DNA of 64,000 nucleotides from Sphingomicrobium sp. GTDB taxonomy: Bacteria; Pseudomonadota; Alphaproteobacteria; Sphingomonadales; Sphingomonadaceae. The DNA lies in contig DATCMI010000001.1 in the NCBI GenBank assembly GCA_036563485.1, positions 1,613,501 through 1,677,500 of the forward strand. The letters are read 5' to 3'. The position numbers and the translations under genes were made by a program. Every line of letters starts with the position of its first letter. The first letter of the stretch is position 1. A model generated the notes under the pieces. That model did no database searches, had not been told where the DNA came from, and worked only from the letters and a program-made list of their open reading frames with translations. Shown here piece by piece: positions 17,902 through 33,620 of the stretch.

Positions 17902-18580
17902 AGCCGCGGCGCTTAGTGCGCTGCTGCTGCTGATTTCCTGCCGTTCGGAGCCCGACGAGCCGCAATTTCCGGCCGCGAAGCGCGACGTCGCGCCGATCGT
18001 CAGCGACCGCTTTTCGACCGAAGATGCACGCGACCGCCGCGGAGAAGCGGAGGAGGTCATGCAGCTTGCCGGCGTTTCGCCGGGCATGTGGGTCGCGGAT
18101 GTCGGGGCAGGCGAGGGCTATTATGCCGTGCGGCTGGCGCGGATGGTCGGTCCGAAGGGTAGGGTGCTCGCCGAGGACATCGTCGAGGATGTCACCGCGA
18201 ATCTGGGCGAGAGGGTGTCGCGCGAGCGGCTCGACAATGTCGCAATCCGCCTCGGCACGGCCGAGAACCCGATGCTGCCGGCGCGCTCCTTCCACCGGGT
18301 TTTCCTCGTCCATATGTATCACGAGGTGACGTCCCCTTACGCCTTCCTCTGGCACCTTCGCGATGGATTAAAGCCGAATGGCGAGATCGTCGTCGTCGAC
18401 GCCGACCGCCCGATCGCCCGCCACGGAACGCCGCCGCAGCAACTGAAGTGCGAGTTTGCGGCCGTTGGACTCGCGCCCACGCGGTTCGCGATGCTGAGCG
18501 GTGGCGAGGCTTATTTCATGGCGTTCCGCGCCGCAGCGCCGCGTCCCGAGCCCGGCGCCATCAAGCCATGCAGGGACTAA
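17891..18580 (+). CDS. lipoprotein-like class I SAM-dependent methyltransferase
   Basis: A 229-residue protein beginning [17 protein letters not shown], a lipoprotein signal with the lipidated cysteine at position 17, followed by a methyltransferase fold. [20 protein letters not shown] is the SAM-binding loop, VLAEDI the acidic strand 2, and [12 protein letters not shown] strand 5. Export of a SAM enzyme is odd because SAM is cytosolic, but proteins of this kind with a secretion signal are common in sphingomonad-like genomes (recalled, not checked). The acceptor is unknown. It overlaps prfB by 11 bases, so it is probably translated from the same message. Its TAA shares CTAA with the convergent RadC-like gene. 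Confidence 0.78.
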   Translation: MWNRAAALSALLLLISCRSEPDEPQFPAAKRDVAPIVSDRFSTEDARDRRGEAEEVMQLAGVSPGMWVADVGAGEGYYAVRLARMVGPKGRVLAEDIVEDVTANLGERVSRERLDNVAIRLGTAENPMLPARSFHRVFLVHMYHEVTSPYAFLWHLRDGLKPNGEIVVVDADRPIARHGTPPQQLKCEFAAVGLAPTRFAMLSGGEAYFMAFRAAAPRPEPGAIKPCRD

Positions 18581-18981
18581 AGGTAGCCTAAAGCCCTCAA
18601 GCTAGTGCAGTCGCCGCTTCCGAACACGAGGTGGTCGGCGATTTCGCATCCCAGCGCGCGGGCCGCGGTGGCGAGCTCCCGCGTGGCGCGCATGTCGGAC
18701 TGGCTGGGTGTCGGATCGCCGCTCGGATGATTGTGGGCGAGGAGGATCGCGGCGCTGTTGTTGCGCGCCGCATCGACGATAATTTTGCGCAGCGGGAACT
18801 CGATCCCGGTACGATCGCCCTCATGACGGGTGAGCTGGACGCAGCGCGCCTCTTCATCGAGGTGCGCCACCCACAGACTCTCCCTGCCAGAGTCTTGGTC
18901 GGCGAAGCAGCCCGAGAAGAAATCGCGGGCCGCTTCCGGTCCGTCCAGCTTCTGCGGGGATTCGACACGCTGATACCGCAC
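18577..18981 (-). CDS. short RadC-like JAB-domain protein
   Basis: A 134-residue protein containing only the JAB/MPN metalloprotease-like domain of the RadC family. LLAHNHPSGDPTPSQSD gives the H-x-H plus S and D metal-binding set, with a further aspartate in CEIADHLVFG. Full-length RadC proteins are about 220 residues and carry an N-terminal helix-hairpin-helix region, which is missing here. It starts MRYQRVESPQ and has no obvious remnant of the missing part upstream. The biological role of RadC is unsettled. It may be a compact functional form or a truncated one. Confidence 0.75.
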   Translation of the reverse strand: MRYQRVESPQKLDGPEAARDFFSGCFADQDSGRESLWVAHLDEEARCVQLTRHEGDRTGIEFPLRKIIVDAARNNSAAILLAHNHPSGDPTPSQSDMRATRELATAARALGCEIADHLVFGSGDCTSLRALGYL

Positions 18982-19101
18982 GGCGGAGGATGTACCGGAC
19001 GGTCGCCGCCCATTCGAGGCGAACCGAGTCCGGTTTCGCAGGCAAATTTATCCGAATTGACGCAAAGCGGGCGTGGCGGGCGACGAGCGGCGACAAGCCC
19101 C

Positions 19102-19129
19102 TTCACAAGCGTGAAAATAGGATTATATC
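19102..19129 (+). promoter_or_regulatory. probable rpoBC promoter
   Basis: TTCACA (19102-19107), a 16-base spacer and TATATC (19124-19129) in an AT-rich patch within otherwise GC-rich sequence. Transcription would start near 19136, about 200 bases before the rpoB ATG. Confidence 0.55.
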
Positions 19130-19151
19130 GGCCTCATCCAAGAAATAGACG

Positions 19152-19187
19152 GCTCCGCCGCACGTTTTCGTGCGCCCGGAGCTTTTC
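19152..19187 (+). terminator. terminator-like hairpin inside the rpoB leader (possible attenuator)
   Basis: GCTCCG-C-CGCACG pairs with CGTGCG-CC-CGGAGC around a TTTT loop and is followed by TTTT. It stands about 15 bases after the predicted transcription start and 150 bases before the rpoB start codon, so it could stop part of the transcripts before rpoB. Confidence 0.5.
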
Positions 19188-19339
19188 CCGTCCTCTCCGG
19201 GACAGGGTCCGGTTAAGCGCCCGGGCCGCAAGCATTGGAGAGGGTCGCGGGGCAAGCGCTCCACTCAATCGGCCGGCGCCACGCCGGCACATCAGCGGGG
19301 GCGCCCTTTCTTGCGCCTTCGCGTAGCGCAGGGAAGCAC

Positions 19340-23515
<4,176 letters not shown>

Positions 23516-23533
23516 TCAAGGACTTGAACCCAG

Positions 23534-23555
23534 CCCCTCCGGTGCGCCGGAGGGG
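23534..23555 (+). other. rpoB-rpoC intercistronic hairpin
   Basis: CCCCTCCGG and CCGGAGGGG form a perfect nine-base-pair stem around TGCG, directly between rpoB and the rpoC ribosome site AGGAG. No T-run follows. It may be a processing or translation-control element. It is preceded by ACTTGAACC, which also occurs before the rplK leader hairpin. Confidence 0.55.
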
Positions 23556-23570
23556 TCAGGAGCTGATATT

Positions 23571-27848
<4,278 letters not shown>

Positions 27849-27870
27849 GCCCCGCAGCCCAGCGCAAACA

Positions 27871-27911
27871 AAAAACCCGCCGGAGAGAGCATCTCCGGCG
27901 GGTTCTTTTTT
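27871..27911 (+). terminator. rpoBC terminator
   Basis: AACCCGCCGGAGA and TCTCCGGCGGGTT form a perfect 13-base-pair stem with a GAGCA loop, followed by CTTTTTTT. An A-run flanks the left arm, so it may also work for the minus-strand entericidin-like genes. Confidence 0.93.
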
Positions 27912-27933
27912 GCCGGTCAGGCCGGCAACGGGC

Positions 27934-28077
27934 TTACTTGCAATAGCCGCTCTTGATTGTGTTCTCGGTGCAGTTCGCAACCGACTGAACGTCCTGGCCA
28001 ACGCCGCGGACCGCATTGCAGCCCGCGATCGCGAGACAAGCGCCAGTCAGCGCGACGACGACCAATTTCTGAACCAT
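27934..28077 (-). CDS. entericidin-like small lipoprotein, copy 1
   Basis: A 47-residue peptide, MVQKLVVVALTGACLAIAGC, followed by NAVRGVGQDVQSVANCTEN and a short end with C. The first 20 residues are a lipoprotein signal with lipobox AIAGC. The core N-x-V-R-G-V-G-Q-D-V-Q is the entericidin A/B (EcnAB) signature. These peptides sit in the envelope and are linked to toxin-antitoxin-like lysis control in enterics, but in alphaproteobacteria the role is unknown. A close paralogue of the same length lies directly upstream. The gene is short enough to be missed by ordinary calling. Confidence 0.8.
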   Translation of the reverse strand: MVQKLVVVALTGACLAIAGCNAVRGVGQDVQSVANCTENTIKSGYCK

Positions 28078-28143
28078 TGTCACTCCTCCTTGATGTTTCG
28101 GAGTGACAATGAATCAGTCGGCGGCTGTCTGTCTAGTGAACGA

Positions 28144-28287
28144 TCAGCACTTACCCGTGCCGTCGATCGCGTTTTCGCCGCAGTTTGCCACTGACTGGAC
28201 GTCCTGGCCGACACCGCGGACGGTGTTGCACGCGGCAACGGCAAGCGCCGCGCCAAGGACCGCAAGTGTGGTGAGCTTCTTGACCAT
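28144..28287 (-). CDS. entericidin-like small lipoprotein, copy 2
   Basis: A 47-residue peptide, MVKKLTTLAVLGAALAVAAC, followed by NTVRGVGQDVQSVANCGEN and IDGTGKC. Lipobox AVAAC and the entericidin core are present. The mature part matches copy 1 closely through VRGVGQDVQSVANC, while the last ten residues differ. Both keep a cysteine near the C-terminus. The pair looks like a tandem duplication. AGGAGACGAGAG lies upstream of the ATG. Confidence 0.85.
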   Translation of the reverse strand: MVKKLTTLAVLGAALAVAACNTVRGVGQDVQSVANCGENAIDGTGKC

Positions 28288-28363
28288 CTCTCGTCTCCTG
28301 TTCTGACGAGGTTTGGTAACGCTGCGATTCCGAAACAGCTCCCTAACGGCGCCTTTTTCGAGC

Positions 28364-29242
28364 TTAGGCCATTGCCGGCACCAGCGGCGACGAAGCCGCT
28401 TGCGCGTCATCCGTGCGCCCTTGGAGCGCTTCGAGTTCCTTGGCGTCGTGCGAGCAGAAGATCGTGACTTCACGTCCGTGATCGCGCTTGAGCTCGCGCA
28501 GGCGCTCCTGGTTGGCGAAGCGAAGCTCCCGGTCGGTGTCCATCAGCCGCTGGTAGAAGCGAAGGCCGGGCGTGCAGCGGCGCCGGTCGGCATCGAGCTC
28601 GCGCCGATAGAAATAAGCGTCACCGGCGTTGAGCACCCATCCGTCCGGCCCCTGGACGGCGATGCCGGCGTGACCGAGGGTATGGCCGGGCAGCGGCACC
28701 ATCAGGATTTCCGGCGGCAGGCCGTCCAGCGAACGTACCGCGTCCAACCCGAACCACTTGTCGCCTTCTCCGCCGCCATAGGTCCGCCAGTCGCGAACTT
28801 CATTCCATTGCGCCGGGCGATAGCGCCGCCGGGCGATGAAGCCCTGCCGTTTGCGTTCGGCGGCCTCTCGCTCGACCTCCATCACGTGGACTCGGGCGTT
28901 CGGAAAGTCCTCGAGCCCGCCGGCATGGTCGAAATCGAGGTGCGTGAGGACGATGTGCCGGACGTCATTTACCGAATAGCCGAGCGCGCGGATCTGGTGC
29001 AGGGCCGTCTCCTTCAGGCGGAAGCGGATGTTCAGCAGTGCATGGAATGTCTTGCTAAGGCGCGGGTGCGGGTGGCGCACGTCCTCGGTGCCATAGCCGG
29101 TGTCAATGAGGACCAGGCCTTCGTTCGTCTCGATCAGCTGGGCCGCGCACGGGATGAGGCCAAGGAGACCCTTGCTGAACCCGTCGAAGAGGGCGCCGCC
29201 TACCGGGCAGTCGGTCCCGCATTTGAGATAATGAATACGCAT
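28364..29242 (-). CDS. metallo-beta-lactamase-fold hydrolase, lactonase-like
   Basis: A 292-residue cytosolic enzyme of the MBL superfamily. LTHLDFDHAGGLEDFPNARV carries the H-x-D-x-D-H metal site. GHTLGHAGIAV gives the next histidine, LNAGDAYF the bridging aspartate and IFCSHDAKE the last histidine. The H-L-D-F-D-H variant and overall layout resemble N-acyl homoserine lactonases such as AttM/AiiA, but substrate cannot be fixed by sequence and no LuxI/LuxR genes are in the window. It begins MRIHYLKCGTDCPVGGALFD. It is followed downstream on the same strand by the entericidin-like pair. Confidence 0.83.
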   Translation of the reverse strand: MRIHYLKCGTDCPVGGALFDGFSKGLLGLIPCAAQLIETNEGLVLIDTGYGTEDVRHPHPRLSKTFHALLNIRFRLKETALHQIRALGYSVNDVRHIVLTHLDFDHAGGLEDFPNARVHVMEVEREAAERKRQGFIARRRYRPAQWNEVRDWRTYGGGEGDKWFGLDAVRSLDGLPPEILMVPLPGHTLGHAGIAVQGPDGWVLNAGDAYFYRRELDADRRRCTPGLRFYQRLMDTDRELRFANQERLRELKRDHGREVTIFCSHDAKELEALQGRTDDAQAASSPLVPAMA

Positions 29243-29291
29243 TGAGGGCGAACGCCCCCGCCGCGCTGCCCGTTCCTACCGCTGTTTCAGC

Positions 29292-30086
29292 TTAGACGGC
29301 GACGGGCGCTGAAATGTGCGGGTGCGGGTCGTAATTCTCGAAGACGAAATCGTCCGGCTCATAGTCGAACAAGCTCTGGCCGCGGTCTTTGACGACCAGC
29401 TTGGGCAGCGCCCTGGGCTCGCGGCTCAGTTGCAGCCGCGCCTGCTCGAGGTGGTTGGAATAGAGATGCACGTCGCCGCCGGTCCACACGAAGGTGCCGG
29501 GTTCGAGGCCGCATTCCCGTGCGAGCATGTGCGTCAGGAGGGCATAAGAGGCGATGTTGAACGGCACCCCCAGGAAGAAGTCGGCGCTGCGCTGGTAAAG
29601 CTGGAGGTTCAGCCGTCCGGCGGCGACCTGCGTCTGGAACAGGCAATGGCACGGCGCCAGCGCCATCTTGTGGATCTCGCCCGGGTTCCAGGCGGTGACG
29701 ATTTGCCTGCGCGAATAAGGATCCTTGCGGATCAGCGCGACCAGCTCGGCAATCTGGTCGATATGGCGGCCGTCCGGCGCCTCCCAATCGCGCCACTGCT
29801 TGCCGTAGACGGGGCCGAGGTCGCCGTTATCGTCCGCCCACTCGTCCCAGATGCTGACCTTGCGGTCCTTGAGCCACCGGACGTTGGTGTCCCCGCGCAG
29901 GAACCACAGCAGTTCGACGATGATGGAGCGAAGGTGCAGCTTCTTCGTGGTGACAAGCGGAAAGCCGTCGGCGAGGTCGAACCGCATCTGCGCGCCGAAC
30001 CACGATAAGGTGCCCGTGCCGGTCCGGTCCTGCTGCTCGACGCCCTTGTCGAGGATCAGCTGCATGAGGTCGTGATATTGCTGCAT
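29292..30086 (-). CDS. thyA: thymidylate synthase
   Basis: A 264-residue enzyme, the same length as E. coli ThyA, that methylates dUMP to dTMP using methylene-tetrahydrofolate. [13 protein letters not shown] is the phosphate-binding region, [14 protein letters not shown] holds the catalytic cysteine, [20 protein letters not shown] the folate and dUMP site, and the C-terminus ends ISAPVAV. The residue after the catalytic C-H is C where E. coli has A. No thyX or dihydrofolate reductase gene is seen beside it. Confidence 0.97.
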   Translation of the reverse strand: MQQYHDLMQLILDKGVEQQDRTGTGTLSWFGAQMRFDLADGFPLVTTKKLHLRSIIVELLWFLRGDTNVRWLKDRKVSIWDEWADDNGDLGPVYGKQWRDWEAPDGRHIDQIAELVALIRKDPYSRRQIVTAWNPGEIHKMALAPCHCLFQTQVAAGRLNLQLYQRSADFFLGVPFNIASYALLTHMLARECGLEPGTFVWTGGDVHLYSNHLEQARLQLSREPRALPKLVVKDRGQSLFDYEPDDFVFENYDPHPHISAPVAV

Positions 30087-30160
30087 GCCGCGACCCTAAA
30101 CGGGACGGCTCGAAACGAAAAGCGAATGACCGCTAGCAGCGCCGTGCTACGCGACGGTTC

Positions 30161-31021
30161 ATGATTGCAGACGCCAAGTTCGAAACCGGCCACATCCGCG
30201 TGCGCGATGGGCTCAGCCTCTTTTATCGCGACTATCCTGGCTCGCCCGGCAAAGCGCCGCTGCTGTGTCTGCATGGGCTGACCCGCAACTCCCGCGATTT
30301 CCTCGAGTTCGCGGAGCGCTACTCGCCGCAGCGGCGTGTGATCACCCCTGATTTCCGCGGCCGCGGGCTGAGCGACTACGACCCGCTGCCCGCCCGCTAT
30401 ACGCCGCTCACCTATGCGACGGACGTCATCGAACTGCTCGACCAGCTCGGCATCGAAGAAGCGGTGTTTGTGGGAACGTCGCTCGGCGGGCTCGTCACCA
30501 TGGCCGTCGCCGCGGTGGCGCCACAGCGGATCGCCGCGTCGATCCTCAACGACGTCGGCCCGGAACTGACGGACGCCGGGCTCGAACGCATCCGCACCTA
30601 CGTCGGAAAGGACATTCGCTTCGCCAGCTGGGCCGCCGCCGCCGCCGCCATCAAAGCAAACAACAAGGGCCTGCCGGCCGGCTACAGTGATGAGGACTGG
30701 CTGAAGATGGCCTGGCGCAGCTGCCGCGAGGAAGATGGGCAGGTCGTCTTCGATTACGACATGGCGATCGCCGTGCCGTTCATGACCAGCGGAGCGGCTC
30801 CGTCGGTCGACCTCTGGCCGGTCTTCAACATGCTCGGCGCCAAGCCGCTGCTCCTCGTCCGCGGCGCGGAGAGCGACCTCGTCAGCGCCGACGCGCTCGC
30901 TCGAATGCACGCGGCCGTTCCCGACATGCAGTCGGTAACCATCCCCGGAGTCGGCCACGCGCCGATGCTTGACGAACCCGAGGCCGTCGCGGCGATCGAC
31001 GCCTCCCTGGGCGGCATCTAA
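30161..31021 (+). CDS. alpha/beta hydrolase
   Basis: A 286-residue cytosolic hydrolase. LLCLHGLTRNSRDF is the oxyanion-hole H-G strand, VFVGTSLGGLVTMAVA holds the nucleophile serine in G-T-S-L-G-G, and GVGHAPMLDEPEA provides the catalytic histidine near the C-terminus. The cap domain spans roughly residues 130-210. Sequence type is close to epoxide hydrolase/lactonase-like members, with no clear substrate. It starts at an ATG soon after the divergent thyA. Its TAA shares CTAA with the NnrS gene. Confidence 0.85.
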   Translation: MIADAKFETGHIRVRDGLSLFYRDYPGSPGKAPLLCLHGLTRNSRDFLEFAERYSPQRRVITPDFRGRGLSDYDPLPARYTPLTYATDVIELLDQLGIEEAVFVGTSLGGLVTMAVAAVAPQRIAASILNDVGPELTDAGLERIRTYVGKDIRFASWAAAAAAIKANNKGLPAGYSDEDWLKMAWRSCREEDGQVVFDYDMAIAVPFMTSGAAPSVDLWPVFNMLGAKPLLLVRGAESDLVSADALARMHAAVPDMQSVTIPGVGHAPMLDEPEAVAAIDASLGGI

Positions 31022-32244
31022 CCTTCCGCTCGCGCGACGCGGGGCCTCCACAGGATCGGCGCGTAGACCACAGCATAGAGCAGCAACGCTCCGCCCCATG
31101 CCAGTCCGCCAAGCCGCAGGCCTACGTCATAAGGCAGCCACTGGAGCGAAGCCGAGACACGCAGCACTGCGCCGAGCGTGACGAGGCCATAAGCAACGGT
31201 CACGAGCGGTACGGCCTTCAGCTCGCGCCCCGTGTGGCCGAGGCTCGCGCGGCTCATCACGGCCAGGATCATGGTGGTCATTGCCCCGGCGCTGAGCGCG
31301 TGAATGGCGGCGCTGCGCGGCGCCAGCGCCAGGTCGGCAAGGCCGAGCAACGCCAGTCCAACCGGCACCCACGCGTAGCCGATGTGGAGAATCCACACGA
31401 GCGGGTCGGGCCAGGTCCGCATACCGCGCCAGCGAGCCAGGCGCGCTGCCTGGAACGCCGAGGCGAGAAGCAGGGGGGCGCCGGCAAACGCGCCTCCATC
31501 GGCGATCCACGCCAGAAGCGACACGGCCGTGAGCAGCAGCACGGCGACATCGAACCGATCCGGCTGCGTCGGCAGCGCTCCAGCGATCCGCTGCTTCGCC
31601 ATCCAGTTGCGGGTGAACGAAGGGATGATGCGCCCGCCGATCAGCGAGATCAGCAGGATGATGATGGCTAGGGCGAGGCGCCAGCCGAGATCGGGCGCAA
31701 TGACGGCACTGAAGCCGAGATAGTCGAGAAGGTTCGCGGCCGCGAATGCGCACACCATGGCGACAACGGGCAGGTTGCGCCTGTTGCCGCACGCCAGGAT
31801 CTCTCGCGCCGCGACGCCTCCCACCACCGCGAAGAAGCCGACGTCGAGCACGGCAGCCGCGCCGAGCCCAACCACGCTTGAGAATAGCAGCGCGAGGCGT
31901 CCGGCGATCCACAAGGCGAAGAGGGCTGCTAGCGGAGAGCCGGCGATCGGCAGCCTGCCGGTCCAGTTGGGGATGGCGGTCAGCAGGAAACCGGCGATCG
32001 CCGCGCCGACAAATCCGAACAGCATCTCGTGACGGTGCCAGGCAAGCGGATCGACAGCGGCGGGAAGGGTGACCAAGCCCGACAGCCAGCCCAGCCAGAG
32101 CGCCAGCGCCACCACCGCCCACAGCGGCCCGCCAAGGAAGAAGGGACGAAAGCCGCCGCGGAAGAAGGGGTGCGAACTCGCCTCGCGGGCGCGGCGGAGC
32201 GCCAGCATCTGCTCGCCGCGAGTGACATAAGCTTGGTCGGCCAT
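31018..32244 (-). CDS. NnrS family membrane protein
   Basis: A 408-residue integral membrane protein with about 12 hydrophobic segments. The N-terminus has FFRGGFRPFFLGGPLWAVVA and WHRHEMLFGFVGAAIAGFLL followed by TAIPNWTG, which are the hallmark motifs of NnrS, and GGRIIPSFTRNWM follows in the middle. NnrS proteins contain haem and protect against nitric oxide stress, often beside denitrification genes. No such genes or NnrR/FNR-like regulator are nearby. The gene ends on a CTAA shared with the alpha/beta hydrolase. Confidence 0.88.
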   Translation of the reverse strand: MADQAYVTRGEQMLALRRAREASSHPFFRGGFRPFFLGGPLWAVVALALWLGWLSGLVTLPAAVDPLAWHRHEMLFGFVGAAIAGFLLTAIPNWTGRLPIAGSPLAALFALWIAGRLALLFSSVVGLGAAAVLDVGFFAVVGGVAAREILACGNRRNLPVVAMVCAFAAANLLDYLGFSAVIAPDLGWRLALAIIILLISLIGGRIIPSFTRNWMAKQRIAGALPTQPDRFDVAVLLLTAVSLLAWIADGGAFAGAPLLLASAFQAARLARWRGMRTWPDPLVWILHIGYAWVPVGLALLGLADLALAPRSAAIHALSAGAMTTMILAVMSRASLGHTGRELKAVPLVTVAYGLVTLGAVLRVSASLQWLPYDVGLRLGGLAWGGALLLYAVVYAPILWRPRVARAEG

Positions 32245-32302
32245 CGCCGCCGCCTAAGCGCTGTTGCGATCGGCCCGCACTACGCAATGTCCGCAGCGCA
32301 AA

Positions 32303-32335
32303 CAAAAAGGGCGGCCCCGAAGAGCCGCCCTTCCT
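32303..32335 (-). terminator. rplJL terminator
   Basis: On the minus strand AAGGGCGGC and GCCGCCCTT pair around an eight-base loop and are followed by TTTTTG. It lies 25 bases after the rplL stop. Confidence 0.88.
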
Positions 32336-32360
32336 TGTCTCGAGTGGTTGAGAAAGAAGC

Positions 32361-32738
32361 TTACTTGAGGTCGACGGTGCCGCCGGCATCCTCGATCTGC
32401 TTCTTGATCTTCTCGGCTTCGTCCTTGCCGATGCCTTCCTTGATCGGCTTCGGAGCGCCTTCGACCAGCGCCTTGGCTTCGCCGAGGCCGAGGCCGGTGA
32501 TGGCGCGGACTTCCTTGATGACGTTGATCTTCTTGCCACCGTCGCCGGTGAGAATCACGTCGAACTCGGTCTTCTCTTCAGCAGCCGGGGCAGCAGCGCC
32601 GCCAGCAGCCGGACCGGCAACCGCAACGGCGGCAGCGGCCGAAACGCCCCACTTCTCTTCGAGCGCCTTGGCGAGGTCAGCCGCCTCGAGGACGGTCAGT
32701 TCGGAAAGCTGGTCGACCAGCGAATTGATGTCAGCCAT
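32361..32738 (-). CDS. rplL: 50S ribosomal protein L7/L12
   Basis: A 125-residue stalk protein that recruits translation factors to the ribosome. The N-terminal dimerisation helix pair ([20 protein letters not shown]) is followed by an Ala/Gly/Pro hinge and the C-terminal domain with [31 protein letters not shown] and [11 protein letters not shown]. Expected family length. It lies 63 bases after rplJ; the gap has a GGGGC/GCCCC hairpin and GGAG before the ATG. Here rplL is the last gene of its operon rather than leading into rpoB. Confidence 0.97.
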   Translation of the reverse strand: MADINSLVDQLSELTVLEAADLAKALEEKWGVSAAAAVAVAGPAAGGAAAPAAEEKTEFDVILTGDGGKKINVIKEVRAITGLGLGEAKALVEGAPKPIKEGIGKDEAEKIKKQIEDAGGTVDLK

Positions 32739-32801
32739 TTGATACTCCTTGGTGGGGCTCCACGGCCCCTGATTGTCGTGCGTTGAAAATCGAAATGCGT
32801 C

Positions 32802-33314
32802 TTAGGCAGCCTGGGCTGCGTAAGCGCCGAAGACCCGTGCCAGCTGGGCACCCGGCTCGTTGATCGTGCGGGCGATCTTGGTCGCGGGCGCCTGGATGAG
32901 GCCCACGAGGGTCGCGCGCAGTTCGTCGAGCGAGGGAAGCTCGGCCAGCGCCTTGATCCCGTTCACGTCGAGGACCGTGTCGCCCATCGCGCCGCCGACG
33001 ATCTCGAACTTGTCGGTCGTCTTGGCGAAATCGACGGCCACCTTGGCCGCCGCAACGGGGTCGACGGACGTCGCAAGCGCGGTCGGACCCTTGAGCAGGT
33101 CGCCGATCGGCTTGTAGCGCGTGTCCTCGAGCGCAATCAGGGCAAGTCGGTTCTTCGCAACTTTGAACTGGGCGCCAGCATCGCGCATCTTCAGGCGCAG
33201 GTCCGTGGACTGCGCAACCGTCAGACCGAGGTTGCGAGTGATCACAACCACGCTCGTCTCGGAGAAGACGCTCTTCAGCTCGGCGACCAGATCGGCTTTT
33301 TGCGAACGATCCAT
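32802..33314 (-). CDS. rplJ: 50S ribosomal protein L10
   Basis: A 170-residue protein that anchors L7/L12 dimers to 23S rRNA. It begins [20 protein letters not shown] and shows [28 protein letters not shown] and [17 protein letters not shown], the usual family strands. The C-terminal helix that binds L7/L12 is present. GGAG stands nine bases before the ATG. The leader is about 270 bases and carries a motif shared with rplK; in other bacteria L10 represses its own mRNA through the leader. Confidence 0.96.
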   Translation of the reverse strand: MDRSQKADLVAELKSVFSETSVVVITRNLGLTVAQSTDLRLKMRDAGAQFKVAKNRLALIALEDTRYKPIGDLLKGPTALATSVDPVAAAKVAVDFAKTTDKFEIVGGAMGDTVLDVNGIKALAELPSLDELRATLVGLIQAPATKIARTINEPGAQLARVFGAYAAQAA

Positions 33315-33592
33315 GCCAACTCCAAATATTCATCCGAAGCCAAAGCTTCGAACGAGGTTCAACAAAGTCCCGCAGCAGCCGAAGCAGCCGCGCGACATCC
33401 GTGTCCGTGGGGTTGGGATCGATGGCGCTGCGCATATGCAACGCACGACGGGCGCGGCAACGCCGCCTCCCGAATGATTCCTGTCCCCGTCTAGGCCGGC
33501 AGAATTAAGCCGTTGCTCCTATGGAGCGCAGGCACCAGCTGTCTCGGACGGTCGCAGCGTCATGGACAAAGCCGTGCCGCTGCGGTCCGGGG
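33315..33592 (-). promoter_or_regulatory. long rplJ leader
   Basis: From the predicted promoter to the rplJ ATG are about 270 untranslated bases. Close to the gene the leader reads TTGAACCTCGTTCGAAG and folds CGAAGC-TTTG-GCTTCG (33335-33350), ahead of the GGAG site. Farther upstream it has CTTCGGCTG, also present in the rplK leader. A short frame starting near 33441 crosses the motif but has no family resemblance. Autogenous control by L10 or a complex is expected from other bacteria. Confidence 0.5.
33334..33362 (-). promoter_or_regulatory. shared ribosomal-protein leader motif, rplJ copy
   Basis: Minus strand TTGAACCTCGTTCGAAG followed by CTTTGGCTTCGG. The last part forms CGAAGC/GCTTCG. 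The rplK leader has the same block with one C/T difference and a hairpin whose closing pair is T-A instead of C-G. Confidence 0.5.
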
Positions 33593-33620
33593 CCTATAGC
33601 GAAAATCGCCCGCCAATCAA
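33593..33620 (-). promoter_or_regulatory. probable rplJL promoter
   Basis: On the minus strand TTGATT (33615-33620), a 16-base spacer and TATAGG (33593-33598). The -35 box overlaps the stop codon end of the M1 peptidase gene, which runs in the same direction. Confidence 0.55.

Larger units (their letters stand above)
18982..19339 (+). other. rpoB upstream region and leader
   Basis: Between the divergent RadC-like gene and the rpoB ATG lie about 360 bases with no gene. They contain a plausible rpoB promoter (19102-19129) and a leader of roughly 200 bases with a terminator-like hairpin at 19152-19187. The rpoB frame remains open to a TTG at 19235, but the 35 extra residues do not resemble the family. 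Confidence 0.5.
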
